36,872 nucleotides of DNA from contig JAFMKE010000006.1 in assembly GCA_017853115.1 (NCBI GenBank), positions 1-36,872 of the forward strand, in the 5' to 3' direction. The stretch's first letter is position 1. Each line of letters opens with the position of its first letter. The notes beneath the pieces were generated by a model. That model was not told the DNA's origin and did not search any database. It saw nothing but the letters and a program-made list of their open reading frames with translations. Positions 1 through 7,622 of the stretch are shown here, piece by piece. Source of the stretch: Verrucomicrobiota bacterium. GTDB lineage: Bacteria > Bacteroidota > Bacteroidia > Chitinophagales > UBA8649. The position numbers and the translations under genes were made by a program.

Positions 1-729
1 ACAGTCGATAAACAAACTATTGTAAATAATGCCTTTTACAAAGTTCTGGAGAATGGTAGCGTACTAAGTATATTAGAGCAACAAATATTGGACGATTCTC
101 TTGGGTTCAATCACGTACAGGTTTCAAGTATTGAGGAAAAATGGCAGATTGATTTACATCAATTGGATTACCAGATGCAACAAAACCTACTAATTGCTGA
201 ATGGCGAGAAAACGGCATTCATGATGCGAGCTATTCTGCCTTCAGTCTCCATACTGGCGAAAAACTTTTGGATTACACCTATGATAAATTAGAAATACTT
301 TTCAATCAGCCGGAAGAAAAACGTTTTTTTGGATTCTATTCGGATAATGGAATTGCCATAGATGCTTATACCGAGAATCGAGCCAAGGGAACATTAGGTA
401 TTTTGACCTATGCAAACCAAGCAAATCCAATTCGCCAACTTCGTTTGTCGGCAGCTGACCCGATGTGGGAGGCGTTGTTGGATATTTCTAATCCGGTTTT
501 TGAACTTGTTCCGCTTACGGCTGGATCGCTTGTTCTGAATAATGGGAAGTCATTGTTTTTCACAAGCCAGGACGCTTCTAAGGATAGTGACGTTAATTTC
601 GATATCCGCATAATTTTTTATACCACTGACACGTATAAGCCTGTCGAGTTTACCTTGCAAGTGCGAAATGACGAGTTACTTTTGCCTAAGGACTTTCAAC
701 ACAGTGTTTTTACATTGGAGTCGCTATAG
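1..729 (+). CDS. Hypothetical protein, 5' end cut off by the window edge
   Basis: The frame is open from base 1 to a TAG stop at 727-729, so this is the last 242 residues of a gene that begins upstream. A TTG at position 88 could start a shorter frame, but coding continues before it, so I do not take it as the start. The visible part has no signal peptide, membrane segment or cysteine motif. It has alternating short strands and polar turns (for example YTYDKLEILFNQPEEKRFFG, then a strand-rich C-terminal half ending HSVFTLESL), suggesting a soluble mostly-beta protein. I do not recognise the family. queE follows 17 bases later on the same strand, but two promoter-like boxes lie across the junction, so the two genes need not be co-transcribed. 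Confidence 0.75.
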   Translation, partial: TVDKQTIVNNAFYKVLENGSVLSILEQQILDDSLGFNHVQVSSIEEKWQIDLHQLDYQMQQNLLIAEWRENGIHDASYSAFSLHTGEKLLDYTYDKLEILFNQPEEKRFFGFYSDNGIAIDAYTENRAKGTLGILTYANQANPIRQLRLSAADPMWEALLDISNPVFELVPLTAGSLVLNNGKSLFFTSQDASKDSDVNFDIRIIFYTTDTYKPVEFTLQVRNDELLLPKDFQHSVFTLESL

Positions 730-742
730 TTTTGTAATTTTG
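727..742 (+). promoter_or_regulatory. Tandem TAnnTTTG -7 boxes before queE
   Basis: TAGTTTTG (727-734) and TAATTTTG (735-742) both match the Bacteroidota -7 consensus TAnnTTTG. The second ends four bases before the ATG at 747, so a transcript from it would be leaderless or would begin inside the annotated N-terminus, with ATG 765 or 804 then used. I saw no clear -33 TTG at the right distance. The motif match is seen; promoter activity is inferred. Confidence 0.4.
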
Positions 743-746
743 CAGG

Positions 747-1385
747 ATGGAAAACCCCAAGCTTATGCAAGCTTCATTGGATACGGCAGCTAGTTTGCCT
801 GTAATGGAAAGTTTTTATACTATCCAGGGAGAGGGGTATCACCAGGGGAAAGCCGCCTATTTTATTCGTTTAGCGGGATGTGATGTGGGTTGTCCTTGGT
901 GTGACGTAAAAGAGAGTTGGAATGCTGAAGAGCACGAGGTAGTTTTTCTAAAAGATTTAAAAGAAGAACTTCTAGAGTCAAATGCTCAAACCGTTGTTGT
1001 AACAGGTGGTGAGCCCGCGATGTATGATTTAAATGAAATCACGGCGATGATTCGATCTTTGGGAATGAAAACGCACATTGAAACAAGTGGGGCATATCCA
1101 ATAACTGGCGATTGGGATTGGATTTGTGTTTCACCCAAGCGATACAAGCGCGCATTGGAAGATAGTTTGTACAGGGCGGATGAACTTAAAGTGATCATTG
1201 CCCATAAGAATGATTTCAGATTTGCAGAGAAACATGCTGAGCTAGTTTCTGAAACGTGTAAATTGTATATTCAGCCGGAATGGAGCAATATGGAAGAAAT
1301 GATGCCTGAGATTATTTCTTTTGTCAAAGCAAATCCACAATTTGAGATATCATTGCAAGTACATAAGTATTTGAATATCCCTTAA
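747..1385 (+). CDS. queE: 7-carboxy-7-deazaguanine synthase
   Basis: Radical SAM enzyme that rearranges 6-carboxy-5,6,7,8-tetrahydropterin to 7-carboxy-7-deazaguanine in the cytosolic queuosine/preQ0 pathway. The canonical iron-sulfur motif CxxxCxxC is visible as C45, C49 and C52 in RLAGCDVGCPWCDVKESW. It is preceded by the QueE substrate motif MESFYTIQGEGYHQGKAAYF and followed by the SAM-binding VVVTGGEP. At 212 residues it has the compact length normal for QueE. Three in-frame ATGs are possible (747, 765, 804). The conserved core begins close to the third, so the first 6 to 19 residues are doubtful, especially as a -7-like box ends four bases before 747. No other queuosine gene is in the window. 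Confidence 0.93.
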   Translation: MENPKLMQASLDTAASLPVMESFYTIQGEGYHQGKAAYFIRLAGCDVGCPWCDVKESWNAEEHEVVFLKDLKEELLESNAQTVVVTGGEPAMYDLNEITAMIRSLGMKTHIETSGAYPITGDWDWICVSPKRYKRALEDSLYRADELKVIIAHKNDFRFAEKHAELVSETCKLYIQPEWSNMEEMMPEIISFVKANPQFEISLQVHKYLNIP

Positions 1386-1407
1386 AGCTGATCCAGTAGG
1401 GTTTGGC

Positions 1408-3360
1408 ATGAATTTTAGACTTCAGAATATTATTATGCTTATTCAGATCATCGAAAATATCAAGTTTTTACTTTTCGTTTTACTGCTTTCCTCTTGTGGA
1501 GTAAACCAGGGTGTAGCTCAAGAAACGGAAGGGTCGAAAAAAGCGAAAGAAGCTTTTGCCAGGGCCGATGAACATCGTGTTTTTGGACGATACGAGGAGG
1601 CGATGGAGGCTTATCGTGAAGCCGTGGACATTGACCCAAACTTTTTGAAAGCCCATCAAGAACTAGCTCAGCTTTATCAGAAATTATATTTAGACTACGA
1701 ACAAGCCTCTATTCATTATGAATTTGTAGTGGCATTAAATCAGCAGCTACCCATGCAGTATTATGAAGGGGCTAAATGTTATTTATACCTTCAAAACTGG
1801 GAGAAAGCTATGCAATTTGCAAGTGAATTTGATGAGAAGAGAACTAAAAGTGACTATACTAATTGGCAAGCCCAGCAACTAATAGAAAGCATTTCCTTTG
1901 CCCGCGAAGCAGTCAAGTACCCCTTGGATTACAATCCAATCAATCTGGGCCCTGCAGTTAATACTGAACTTGCTGAATATTTCCCCTCCATTACCGCGGA
2001 TAACGAATTCATCTATTTTACGGTTAGTGACCCGAAGGATCGTTATCCCAACGAAGATATTTATTTTGCGCAATGGATAGAAGGTGCTTGGCAGGAAAGA
2101 GTTTCTGTAACTGGTGTAAACCGGATGAACGCTCAAGAGGGAGCACACAGTATTACCCAAGATGGAAAATATTTGTTTTTTGCCAGTGATCGAATGGATA
2201 ACAATGCGGGTAAATTTGATATCTACATTGCAAAAAAAGTAGGCGAGGAGTGGCGAGATGCGGTAAATATGGGCCCGGTTATAAATTCGCGCTACTGGGA
2301 GTCTCAACCGGTGATATCGGCAGACTCGAAAAAACTATTCTTTGTTCGAGCCAGCAAGGATGGCTTTGGTGGAAGTGATATCTATCTATCAGAAATAAAT
2401 GAAAATGGAAGTTTTGGCGAACCACAAAATTTAGGGGCTATTATCAATACACCAGGAGACGAGCAACGACCTTATTTGCATCCTGATGGAAAAACATTAT
2501 ACTTCGCTTCTAACGGACATCCTGGTTTCGGGAAAGCTGATTTATTTAAAAGTATTCTCCAGGAAGATGGTACTTGGTCGAAACCAGTTAACTTGGGCTA
2601 TCCGATTAATACCTCCGAAGTGGAGTTTGGTTTATACGTGGCAGCCGATGGCAAGCGAGCCTTCATTTCATCCGATAGGGAGGGAGGATATGGAGGAATG
2701 GATATTTATAGTTTTGAGTTGCCAAGCACGGCACAACCCTCTTCGGTGGTAAGTGTGAAAGGTTGGGTATATGATGCCCAAACAGAACAAGCCGTTAAGG
2801 CCAATATTAAGATCATAGAAATAGAATCACAAAAAGCATATAAAACCTTAAGCTCGGATGAGTTGAATGGTTCGTACTTGGTTGTCTTGCCTACGGGTAA
2901 GAATTATGCTTATCACGTGAATGCAGAAGGTTATTTGCCCTACTCAGCGAGTTTTTCTCTAAAGGATATTAAGTTGAGCGAACTTGTGGAGCTTAAATCG
3001 CCGCTGACACCAATCGAAAAGGGAGCTGGATTTGTTTTGGAGAATATATTCTTTGATTCAGGAGATGCTCAGCTGAAGGAGGAATCAAAGGCGGAATTGG
3101 ATTTATTGGTAAACTACTTGAAGGATTTGCCAGATATGATTTTAGAAATCGGCGGCCATACAGATAGTGATGGAAGCGAAGAGTCCAATGTAATACTCAG
3201 CGAAGATAGAGCCAAAGCAGTGTATGCCTATCTAATTTCTCAGGGAGTGAATGAATCTCGTTTAAGATACAAAGGCTATGGAGAGACTCAACCTTTGGTT
3301 CCCAATGACTCCGAATCCAATAAAGAGAAAAATAGACGCACCGCTTTCAAGGTGCTTTAA
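1408..3360 (+). CDS. PorE-like OmpA-family lipoprotein: TPR, five-bladed PD40 propeller, CarboxypepD_reg-like, OmpA_C
   Basis: Predicted outer-membrane lipoprotein of 650 residues. A hydrophobic leader ends in the lipobox LLLSSCG (Cys30; ATG 1435 would also give a good leader). Residues about 44-150 look like TPR helices. Five WD40-like PD40 motifs follow near residues 191, 245, 299, 352 and 405, with forms such as GKYLFFASDR and GGSDIYLSEI. A CarboxypepD_reg-like sandwich spans about 450-520 (VKGWVYDAQT). The OmpA_C peptidoglycan-binding domain spans about 545-650, with GGHTDSDGS and the Asp/Arg pair in LSEDRAKAV. This order matches PorE, the Porphyromonas gingivalis T9SS subunit that anchors the system to peptidoglycan, but Bacteroidota carry several paralogues of this build. 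Orthology to PorE is therefore an inference. An 8-bp inverted repeat follows the stop. Confidence 0.85.
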   Translation: MNFRLQNIIMLIQIIENIKFLLFVLLLSSCGVNQGVAQETEGSKKAKEAFARADEHRVFGRYEEAMEAYREAVDIDPNFLKAHQELAQLYQKLYLDYEQASIHYEFVVALNQQLPMQYYEGAKCYLYLQNWEKAMQFASEFDEKRTKSDYTNWQAQQLIESISFAREAVKYPLDYNPINLGPAVNTELAEYFPSITADNEFIYFTVSDPKDRYPNEDIYFAQWIEGAWQERVSVTGVNRMNAQEGAHSITQDGKYLFFASDRMDNNAGKFDIYIAKKVGEEWRDAVNMGPVINSRYWESQPVISADSKKLFFVRASKDGFGGSDIYLSEINENGSFGEPQNLGAIINTPGDEQRPYLHPDGKTLYFASNGHPGFGKADLFKSILQEDGTWSKPVNLGYPINTSEVEFGLYVAADGKRAFISSDREGGYGGMDIYSFELPSTAQPSSVVSVKGWVYDAQTEQAVKANIKIIEIESQKAYKTLSSDELNGSYLVVLPTGKNYAYHVNAEGYLPYSASFSLKDIKLSELVELKSPLTPIEKGAGFVLENIFFDSGDAQLKEESKAELDLLVNYLKDLPDMILEIGGHTDSDGSEESNVILSEDRAKAVYAYLISQGVNESRLRYKGYGETQPLVPNDSESNKEKNRRTAFKVL

Positions 3361-3380
3361 TGGAATCGTTTTAAACCCTT

Positions 3381-3403
3381 GATAGTGTTGATAATACACT
3401 ATC
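3381..3403 (+). repeat. Inverted repeat after the OmpA-family gene
   Basis: Perfect 8-bp arms GATAGTGT (3381-3388) and ACACTATC (3396-3403) enclose a 7-base loop. No T-run follows on either strand, so it is not a standard intrinsic terminator. It could be a 3' end structure for the upstream gene or an operator for pckA. Confidence 0.5.
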
Positions 3404-3433
3404 TAAGATGTGGATAACCAAGGAAAAAAAACT

Positions 3434-3451
3434 GCTTGCTAAGCAGCAAGC
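3434..3451 (-). terminator. Hairpin upstream of pckA, A-run on the left side
   Basis: GCTTGCT (3434-3440) and AGCAAGC (3445-3451) form a perfect 7-bp stem with an AAGC loop. An A8 run at 3424-3431 becomes a T8 run on the minus strand, so the element has terminator form only for leftward transcription. Nothing on the minus strand nearby needs a terminator. On the plus strand it may be a regulatory structure or operator for pckA. Confidence 0.35.
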
Positions 3452-3465
3452 GTCAAATATAGTAT

Positions 3466-3473
3466 TAACTTTA
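3466..3473 (+). promoter_or_regulatory. Candidate -7 box for pckA
   Basis: TAACTTTA differs from TAnnTTTG only at the last base and lies 23 bases before the pckA ATG, giving a predicted short leader. The nearest upstream TTG (3436-3438) lies inside the preceding hairpin at a longer than usual spacing of 27 bases. Weak evidence. Confidence 0.3.
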
Positions 3474-3496
3474 CATGCCTAATCAAATCATTCTTT

Positions 3497-5095
3497 ATGG
3501 CAGTGTTAGGCAATCAAACGGCCAATTCATCACTTGAATATTTAGGTTTATCAACTACCGGTGATCAATACTGGAATCTTAGTCCTGAAGAATTAGCAAA
3601 CAAGACAGTCGAATTAAATCAAGGTGTATTTGCTGACAACGGTGCCATCGCTATTAATACGGGGGAGTTTACTGGAAGATCTCCAAAGGATCGTTTCATT
3701 GTGAAAGACGACCTGACAGAGAGCGCAGTGGATTGGAATCACATCAATTTGCCTTTTAGCGCGGATTCTTTTGATAAGTTGGAAGAGAAAATTATCGCTT
3801 ACCTTGGCGATAAGGATTTGTTTGTCAGAGATACTTACGCATGTGCAGATGATACATATCGATTAAATATTCGAGTTGTTACTGAATATCCTTGGAGTAA
3901 CATGTTTGCCTACAATATGTTTTTGCGCCCAACAGAAAATGAATTGGCTAATTTTAGCCCTGATTGGACAATTTTGAATGCTCCAGGCTTTATGGCAGAC
4001 CCTGCTACTGATGATACAAGACAGCACAATTTTGCGGTCATCAATTTCACTAAAAAACGTATAATCATTGGTGGTACCGGATATACAGGTGAAATCAAGA
4101 AAGGTATTTTTTCCGTATTGAATTTCTTGTTACCTCACACCAGAAATGTCTTGAGTATGCACTGCTCAGCGAACATAGGTGCTGATGGTGATACCGCTTT
4201 GTTTTTCGGACTAAGTGGTACAGGTAAAACTACACTAAGTGCGGACCCAAACAGAGCTTTGATTGGCGATGATGAGCATGGCTGGTCTGAAGAGGGTGTT
4301 TTTAATTTTGAAGGGGGGTGCTACGCAAAAGTAATTGACCTGAATGCTGAAACTGAGCCCGATATTTATAATGCAATTCGCTCAGGTGCAATCTTGGAAA
4401 ATATTGGCTTTAAGGAGGGTAATGTACCAGATTATACCGATTCAAGTATTACCTTAAATACGCGAGTTTCTTACCCAATTTATCACATCAATAATAGAGC
4501 TGAACCTTCGAAAGGAGGCATTCCTAAAAATGTATTCTTTTTAACCTATGACGCTTTCGGTGTATTACCTCCAATTAGTAAGCTTACTAACGAACAGGCG
4601 ATGTACCATTTCATGAGTGGTTTTACTTCTAAAGTGGCAGGTACTGAGGTGGGAATTAATGAACCAAAAACTACTTTTTCTGCTTGTTTCGGAGCTGCCT
4701 TTTTACCCCTTCATCCATCGGCTTATGCCAAAATGTTGGGAGAGAAGTTGCAATCATCAGGCGCTAACGCCTGGTTGGTTAACACCGGCTTGAGTGGCGG
4801 TGGTTTTGGGGTTGGTAAGCGCATGAGCTTAAAAGTAACACGAGCATTAATTAATGGTGCTTTGAATGGAAGCTTGGAAAAAGTTAAGTTTGAGAAACAC
4901 CCAATTTTTGGTATATTAATGCCTACAGATTTAGATGGTGTGCCGAACGAAGTATTAAATCCTAGAAACACCTGGACTGACAAAAATGCTTATGATGTTT
5001 CTGCTAAAAAGCTCGCAGAGGCTTTCAAAGAAAATTTTAAAATTTTTGAAAAAGAGACAGCACCTGAAATCGTAGAGGCTGCACCAAGTTTTTAA
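3497..5095 (+). CDS. pckA: Phosphoenolpyruvate carboxykinase (ATP)
   Basis: Cytosolic gluconeogenic enzyme that decarboxylates and phosphorylates oxaloacetate to phosphoenolpyruvate using ATP. The 532 residues match the ATP-type family length. Visible landmarks are the early FTGRSPKDRFIV substrate region, the P-loop GLSGTGKTTLSADPNR near residue 238, and the metal-binding LIGDDEHGWSEEGVFNFEGG just after it. The adenine/ribose region VNTGLSGGGFGVGKRMSL lies near residue 430. The gene stands alone on its strand: an inverted repeat and a hairpin precede it and a strong terminator follows 66 bases after the stop, so it is probably a single-gene transcript. The 136-base leader region with its palindromes is where catabolite or redox control would be expected, but no named operator is recognised. 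Confidence 0.97.
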   Translation: MAVLGNQTANSSLEYLGLSTTGDQYWNLSPEELANKTVELNQGVFADNGAIAINTGEFTGRSPKDRFIVKDDLTESAVDWNHINLPFSADSFDKLEEKIIAYLGDKDLFVRDTYACADDTYRLNIRVVTEYPWSNMFAYNMFLRPTENELANFSPDWTILNAPGFMADPATDDTRQHNFAVINFTKKRIIIGGTGYTGEIKKGIFSVLNFLLPHTRNVLSMHCSANIGADGDTALFFGLSGTGKTTLSADPNRALIGDDEHGWSEEGVFNFEGGCYAKVIDLNAETEPDIYNAIRSGAILENIGFKEGNVPDYTDSSITLNTRVSYPIYHINNRAEPSKGGIPKNVFFLTYDAFGVLPPISKLTNEQAMYHFMSGFTSKVAGTEVGINEPKTTFSACFGAAFLPLHPSAYAKMLGEKLQSSGANAWLVNTGLSGGGFGVGKRMSLKVTRALINGALNGSLEKVKFEKHPIFGILMPTDLDGVPNEVLNPRNTWTDKNAYDVSAKKLAEAFKENFKIFEKETAPEIVEAAPSF

Positions 5096-5148
5096 GGAGA
5101 TTTATTCTATGGGACTTTAATAGTGGCGAAGAAATAGTCAAGTTCAGA

Positions 5149-5182
5149 TTGATAATTACTAAAAAGCATTCCATTATCTTTG
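5149..5182 (+). promoter_or_regulatory. Candidate promoter for rsmE inside the pckA terminator
   Basis: TATCTTTG (5175-5182) is a perfect TAnnTTTG -7 box, located in the loop of the pckA terminator and reaching the first base of its right arm. A TTG at 5149-5151 lies 23 bases upstream, slightly longer than the usual -33 spacing. Transcription would start about ten bases before the rsmE ATG at 5199. Confidence 0.45.
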
Positions 5183-5192
5183 GAATGCTTTT
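5162..5192 (+). terminator. Intrinsic terminator of pckA
   Basis: An 11-bp perfect stem, AAAAGCATTCC (5162-5172) with GGAATGCTTTT (5182-5192) around a 9-base loop, ends in a short T-run. The matching A-run on the left means it could also work leftward. The rsmE start codon follows only seven bases later, so rsmE must be transcribed from a promoter inside this structure or by read-through. Confidence 0.75.
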
Positions 5193-5198
5193 GAATTT

Positions 5199-5897
5199 AT
5201 GCAAGTTTTTTATTCAGATAATATAACAGACCAATCTATTTTAATTGATGGTCAAGAACACCATCACCTTGTTAAAGTATTGAGAAAGAACGTTGGTGAT
5301 TATGTTTTTGTATGCAACGGCTTAGGTCTAATGCTTGAAGCAGAGATTATTTCCACTGGAAAAAAAGAAAGCGTTTTAAAGCAGCGCCAGATTGTTAAGG
5401 CGGAAAATAAAAACCCGAATCAACTGGTTTTAGCAGTGGCTCCCACGAAGAATATCGATAGATATGAATGGATGATTGAGAAATGCACTGAAATCGGTGT
5501 GCGAACTATAATCCCATTTTATAGTCACCATTCCGAGCGACGAAGAATTAAGCTCGAACGACTACAGCTTATTGCACTTTCGGCTATGAAGCAAAGTAAA
5601 TCCTTGTTTCTTCCTGAAATTAGGGATGCGGTGCTTTTTAAGGATTTTATTCATCAGGACTTTTCTGGCACAAAACTTATCGCTTCCATGGAAGAATCGA
5701 GTCGTAGCATAAAAGAAAGTATAGCCAATAGTAAAGAGCAGCAGGTTATAATTGCTATTGGCCCTGAAGGAGGATTTTCATCGGAAGAGATTGACGCGGC
5801 AAAAGAAAAAGATTTTATTCCAATAACTTTGGGGTCAAAACGTTTGAGAACCGAAACGGCTGGGGTGTTTTGTTCTGCAGCATATCAATTGAGATGA
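5199..5897 (+). CDS. rsmE: 16S rRNA (uracil-1498-N3)-methyltransferase
   Basis: SPOUT-class methyltransferase that methylates N3 of U1498 in 16S rRNA using S-adenosylmethionine. The N-terminal PUA-like domain is visible as INGQ-type text, here LIDGQEHHHLVKVLRKNVGD (residues about 10-30). The C-terminal trefoil-knot SAM site is seen as IAIGPEGGFSSEEID and LGSKRLRTETAG. At 232 residues it is near the family norm, with the end a few residues shorter than some members. The ATG at 5199 is the only start that keeps the N-terminal strand; it lies just beyond the pckA terminator. Its TGA stop overlaps the ATG of the next gene (ATGA), so the two are translationally coupled. Confidence 0.95.
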   Translation: MQVFYSDNITDQSILIDGQEHHHLVKVLRKNVGDYVFVCNGLGLMLEAEIISTGKKESVLKQRQIVKAENKNPNQLVLAVAPTKNIDRYEWMIEKCTEIGVRTIIPFYSHHSERRRIKLERLQLIALSAMKQSKSLFLPEIRDAVLFKDFIHQDFSGTKLIASMEESSRSIKESIANSKEQQVIIAIGPEGGFSSEEIDAAKEKDFIPITLGSKRLRTETAGVFCSAAYQLR

Positions 5898-6547
5898 AAA
5901 ACTTAGTTTCCATCATATACGCTTTAATAGCAATCGTAGGTTTACACGCACAAGGGAATATCCAATTGGCCTTGCTCAAGTATAATGGCGGGGGCGACTG
6001 GTATGCAAATCCTAGTTCTCTACCCAATTTGATTGCCTACTGTAATGAGGAGTTGAACATGAATATTGATCCCGAACCTGTGACAGTTGAAGTAGGTAGC
6101 CCTGATATTTTCAACTATCCTTTTATTCATATGACGGGCCATGGGAATGTCGTTTTTTCAGCGCAAGAAAAAGATAATTTAAGTATGTATTTGAAAGCAG
6201 GAGGCTTTCTGCATGTAGATGATAATTACGGAATGGACCAATATATTCGTCCACAGTTAAATCAGTTGATTACGGGTAGCAGTCTTGTAGAGCTGCCCTT
6301 TAATCATGAGATCTATAAGACATATTTCACCTTCTCTAATGGTGTACCCAAAATACACGAACACGATGATAACTTACCCAAAGCTTATGGCTTGTTTTAT
6401 GATGGACGCTTAGTATTATTATACACCTATGAATCAGATTTAGGTGATGGATGGGAAGATTCCAGTGTCCATAATGATCCGGAAGAAATAAGACAACTCG
6501 CCCTAAAAATGGGTGCCAATATGCTGAAATATGTTTTTAGTTATTAA
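5894..6547 (+). CDS. Exported DUF4159 family protein
   Basis: A 217-residue protein beginning with a clear signal peptide ([20 protein letters not shown]), hence periplasmic or exported. The mature part matches what I know of the DUF4159 family: [20 protein letters not shown] at the start, then [14 protein letters not shown] and [13 protein letters not shown], a flavodoxin/glutamine-amidotransferase-like fold of unknown function. I chose ATG 5894 because it overlaps the rsmE stop as ATGA and starts directly at the signal peptide. A start at 5870 would put eight extra residues before it. Coupling to a ribosomal RNA methyltransferase does not explain its role. It converges with pyrD and the two coding regions overlap by 4 bases. 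Confidence 0.85.
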   Translation: MKNLVSIIYALIAIVGLHAQGNIQLALLKYNGGGDWYANPSSLPNLIAYCNEELNMNIDPEPVTVEVGSPDIFNYPFIHMTGHGNVVFSAQEKDNLSMYLKAGGFLHVDDNYGMDQYIRPQLNQLITGSSLVELPFNHEIYKTYFTFSNGVPKIHEHDDNLPKAYGLFYDGRLVLLYTYESDLGDGWEDSSVHNDPEEIRQLALKMGANMLKYVFSY

Positions 6548-7566
6548 ACGAGTTTTTTACGAATATCCCAAATCAAGCCCGGCCCCTCATAGATAAATCC
6601 TGTATATACTTGGACTAAAGAAGCGCCTAAGTCTATCTTTTCTTTCGCATCTTTTCCTGAATGTATTCCACCCACTGCTATAATTGGAATATTTTCTTTG
6701 TTGTTCGCTTGGAGAAATCGAAGGACTTCGTTGGATTTATTTAATATGGGTTTTCCGCTTAATCCTCCCGGCCCAATTGCTTCTACTTGCTTTTTTGATG
6801 TCGTGAGTGTATCTCTTGAAATAGTCGTATTGCTCGATATAAGACCCGCCGTCTTCGATTCATGAACCACAGCAAGTATATCCAACAATTGAGCTTCATT
6901 TAAATCAGGCGCAATTTTTAGGAGTATTGGCTTGGGCTTACTCTTCGACGCATTGATTTCCTGCAGCGTATTCAAAATCTTAAACAGCTGATCTTTTTCT
7001 TGAAGTTCCCGCAAATTGGGTGTATTGGGAGAACTCACATTTACCACAAAATAATCGACGTAATCGAATAGCTTGTTGAAACAAATCACATAATCTTCTA
7101 CAGCGTGTTCATTCGGTGTAACTTTGTTCTTCCCAATGTTTCCGCCAATCAGGATAGATGCGTTTACTTTCTTCAAGCGCTCTACAATTACATCTACTCC
7201 ATCGTTATTAAACCCCATTCGATTGATAATAGCCTCATCCTTTGGCAAACGGAATAAGCGTGGTTTGGGATTTCCTTCTTGAGGCAAAGGTGTAACGGTT
7301 CCAATTTCAATAAAGCCAAATCCTAAGGCGTCTAACACATCGATGTATTTGGCATTTTTATCAAATCCGGCAGCTAAGCCCACTTTATTTTTAAACTGTA
7401 AACCAAATACTTCTGTTTGCCCACTGGTATCCTCAGATTGATAAATCCTGGCGAGCAAAGGCCGTACTAAGGGTATACTGCATAATAGTTGTAAGGTGTT
7501 TAAAGTGAAATGATGCGCAGTTTCTGCAGGAAGGATGAAAAGTAAGGAGCGAAGAACTTTGAACAT
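6544..7566 (-). CDS. pyrD: Dihydroorotate dehydrogenase (quinone), class 2
   Basis: Oxidises dihydroorotate to orotate in pyrimidine synthesis and passes electrons to membrane quinone through FMN. The 340-residue length and the N-terminal extension ([20 protein letters not shown]) that docks on the membrane mark it as class 2 rather than the cytosolic class 1. Visible motifs are [30 protein letters not shown], and [15 protein letters not shown], which carries the serine expected as catalytic base in class 2. The FMN-phosphate glycines are in [13 protein letters not shown]. It runs divergently from rarA across 56 bases and converges on the DUF4159 gene. A TAACTTTA box ends four bases before the ATG. 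Confidence 0.96.
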   Translation of the reverse strand: MFKVLRSLLFILPAETAHHFTLNTLQLLCSIPLVRPLLARIYQSEDTSGQTEVFGLQFKNKVGLAAGFDKNAKYIDVLDALGFGFIEIGTVTPLPQEGNPKPRLFRLPKDEAIINRMGFNNDGVDVIVERLKKVNASILIGGNIGKNKVTPNEHAVEDYVICFNKLFDYVDYFVVNVSSPNTPNLRELQEKDQLFKILNTLQEINASKSKPKPILLKIAPDLNEAQLLDILAVVHESKTAGLISSNTTISRDTLTTSKKQVEAIGPGGLSGKPILNKSNEVLRFLQANNKENIPIIAVGGIHSGKDAKEKIDLGASLVQVYTGFIYEGPGLIWDIRKKLV

Positions 7567-7570
7567 GCCG

Positions 7571-7578
7571 TAAAGTTA
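7571..7578 (-). promoter_or_regulatory. Candidate -7 box for pyrD
   Basis: On the minus strand TAACTTTA (near TAnnTTTG) is followed by four bases and then the pyrD ATG. The same box-to-ATG distance is seen before queE, consistent with a leaderless transcript. Confidence 0.35.
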
Positions 7579-7622
7579 CGCCTATCCGTCTTTTTTTCTA
7601 GCTTTATACTTAATTAGTATTT

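Noticed and set aside
88-729. A complete 213-residue gene starting at TTG 88
   Set aside because: The same frame stays open to base 1, so the sequence is better read as a gene truncated by the window edge.
1879-2307. Antisense open frame of 142 codons opposite the OmpA-family gene
   Set aside because: It lies wholly opposite a gene with clear domain structure; its product is low-complexity and matches no family or start signal.
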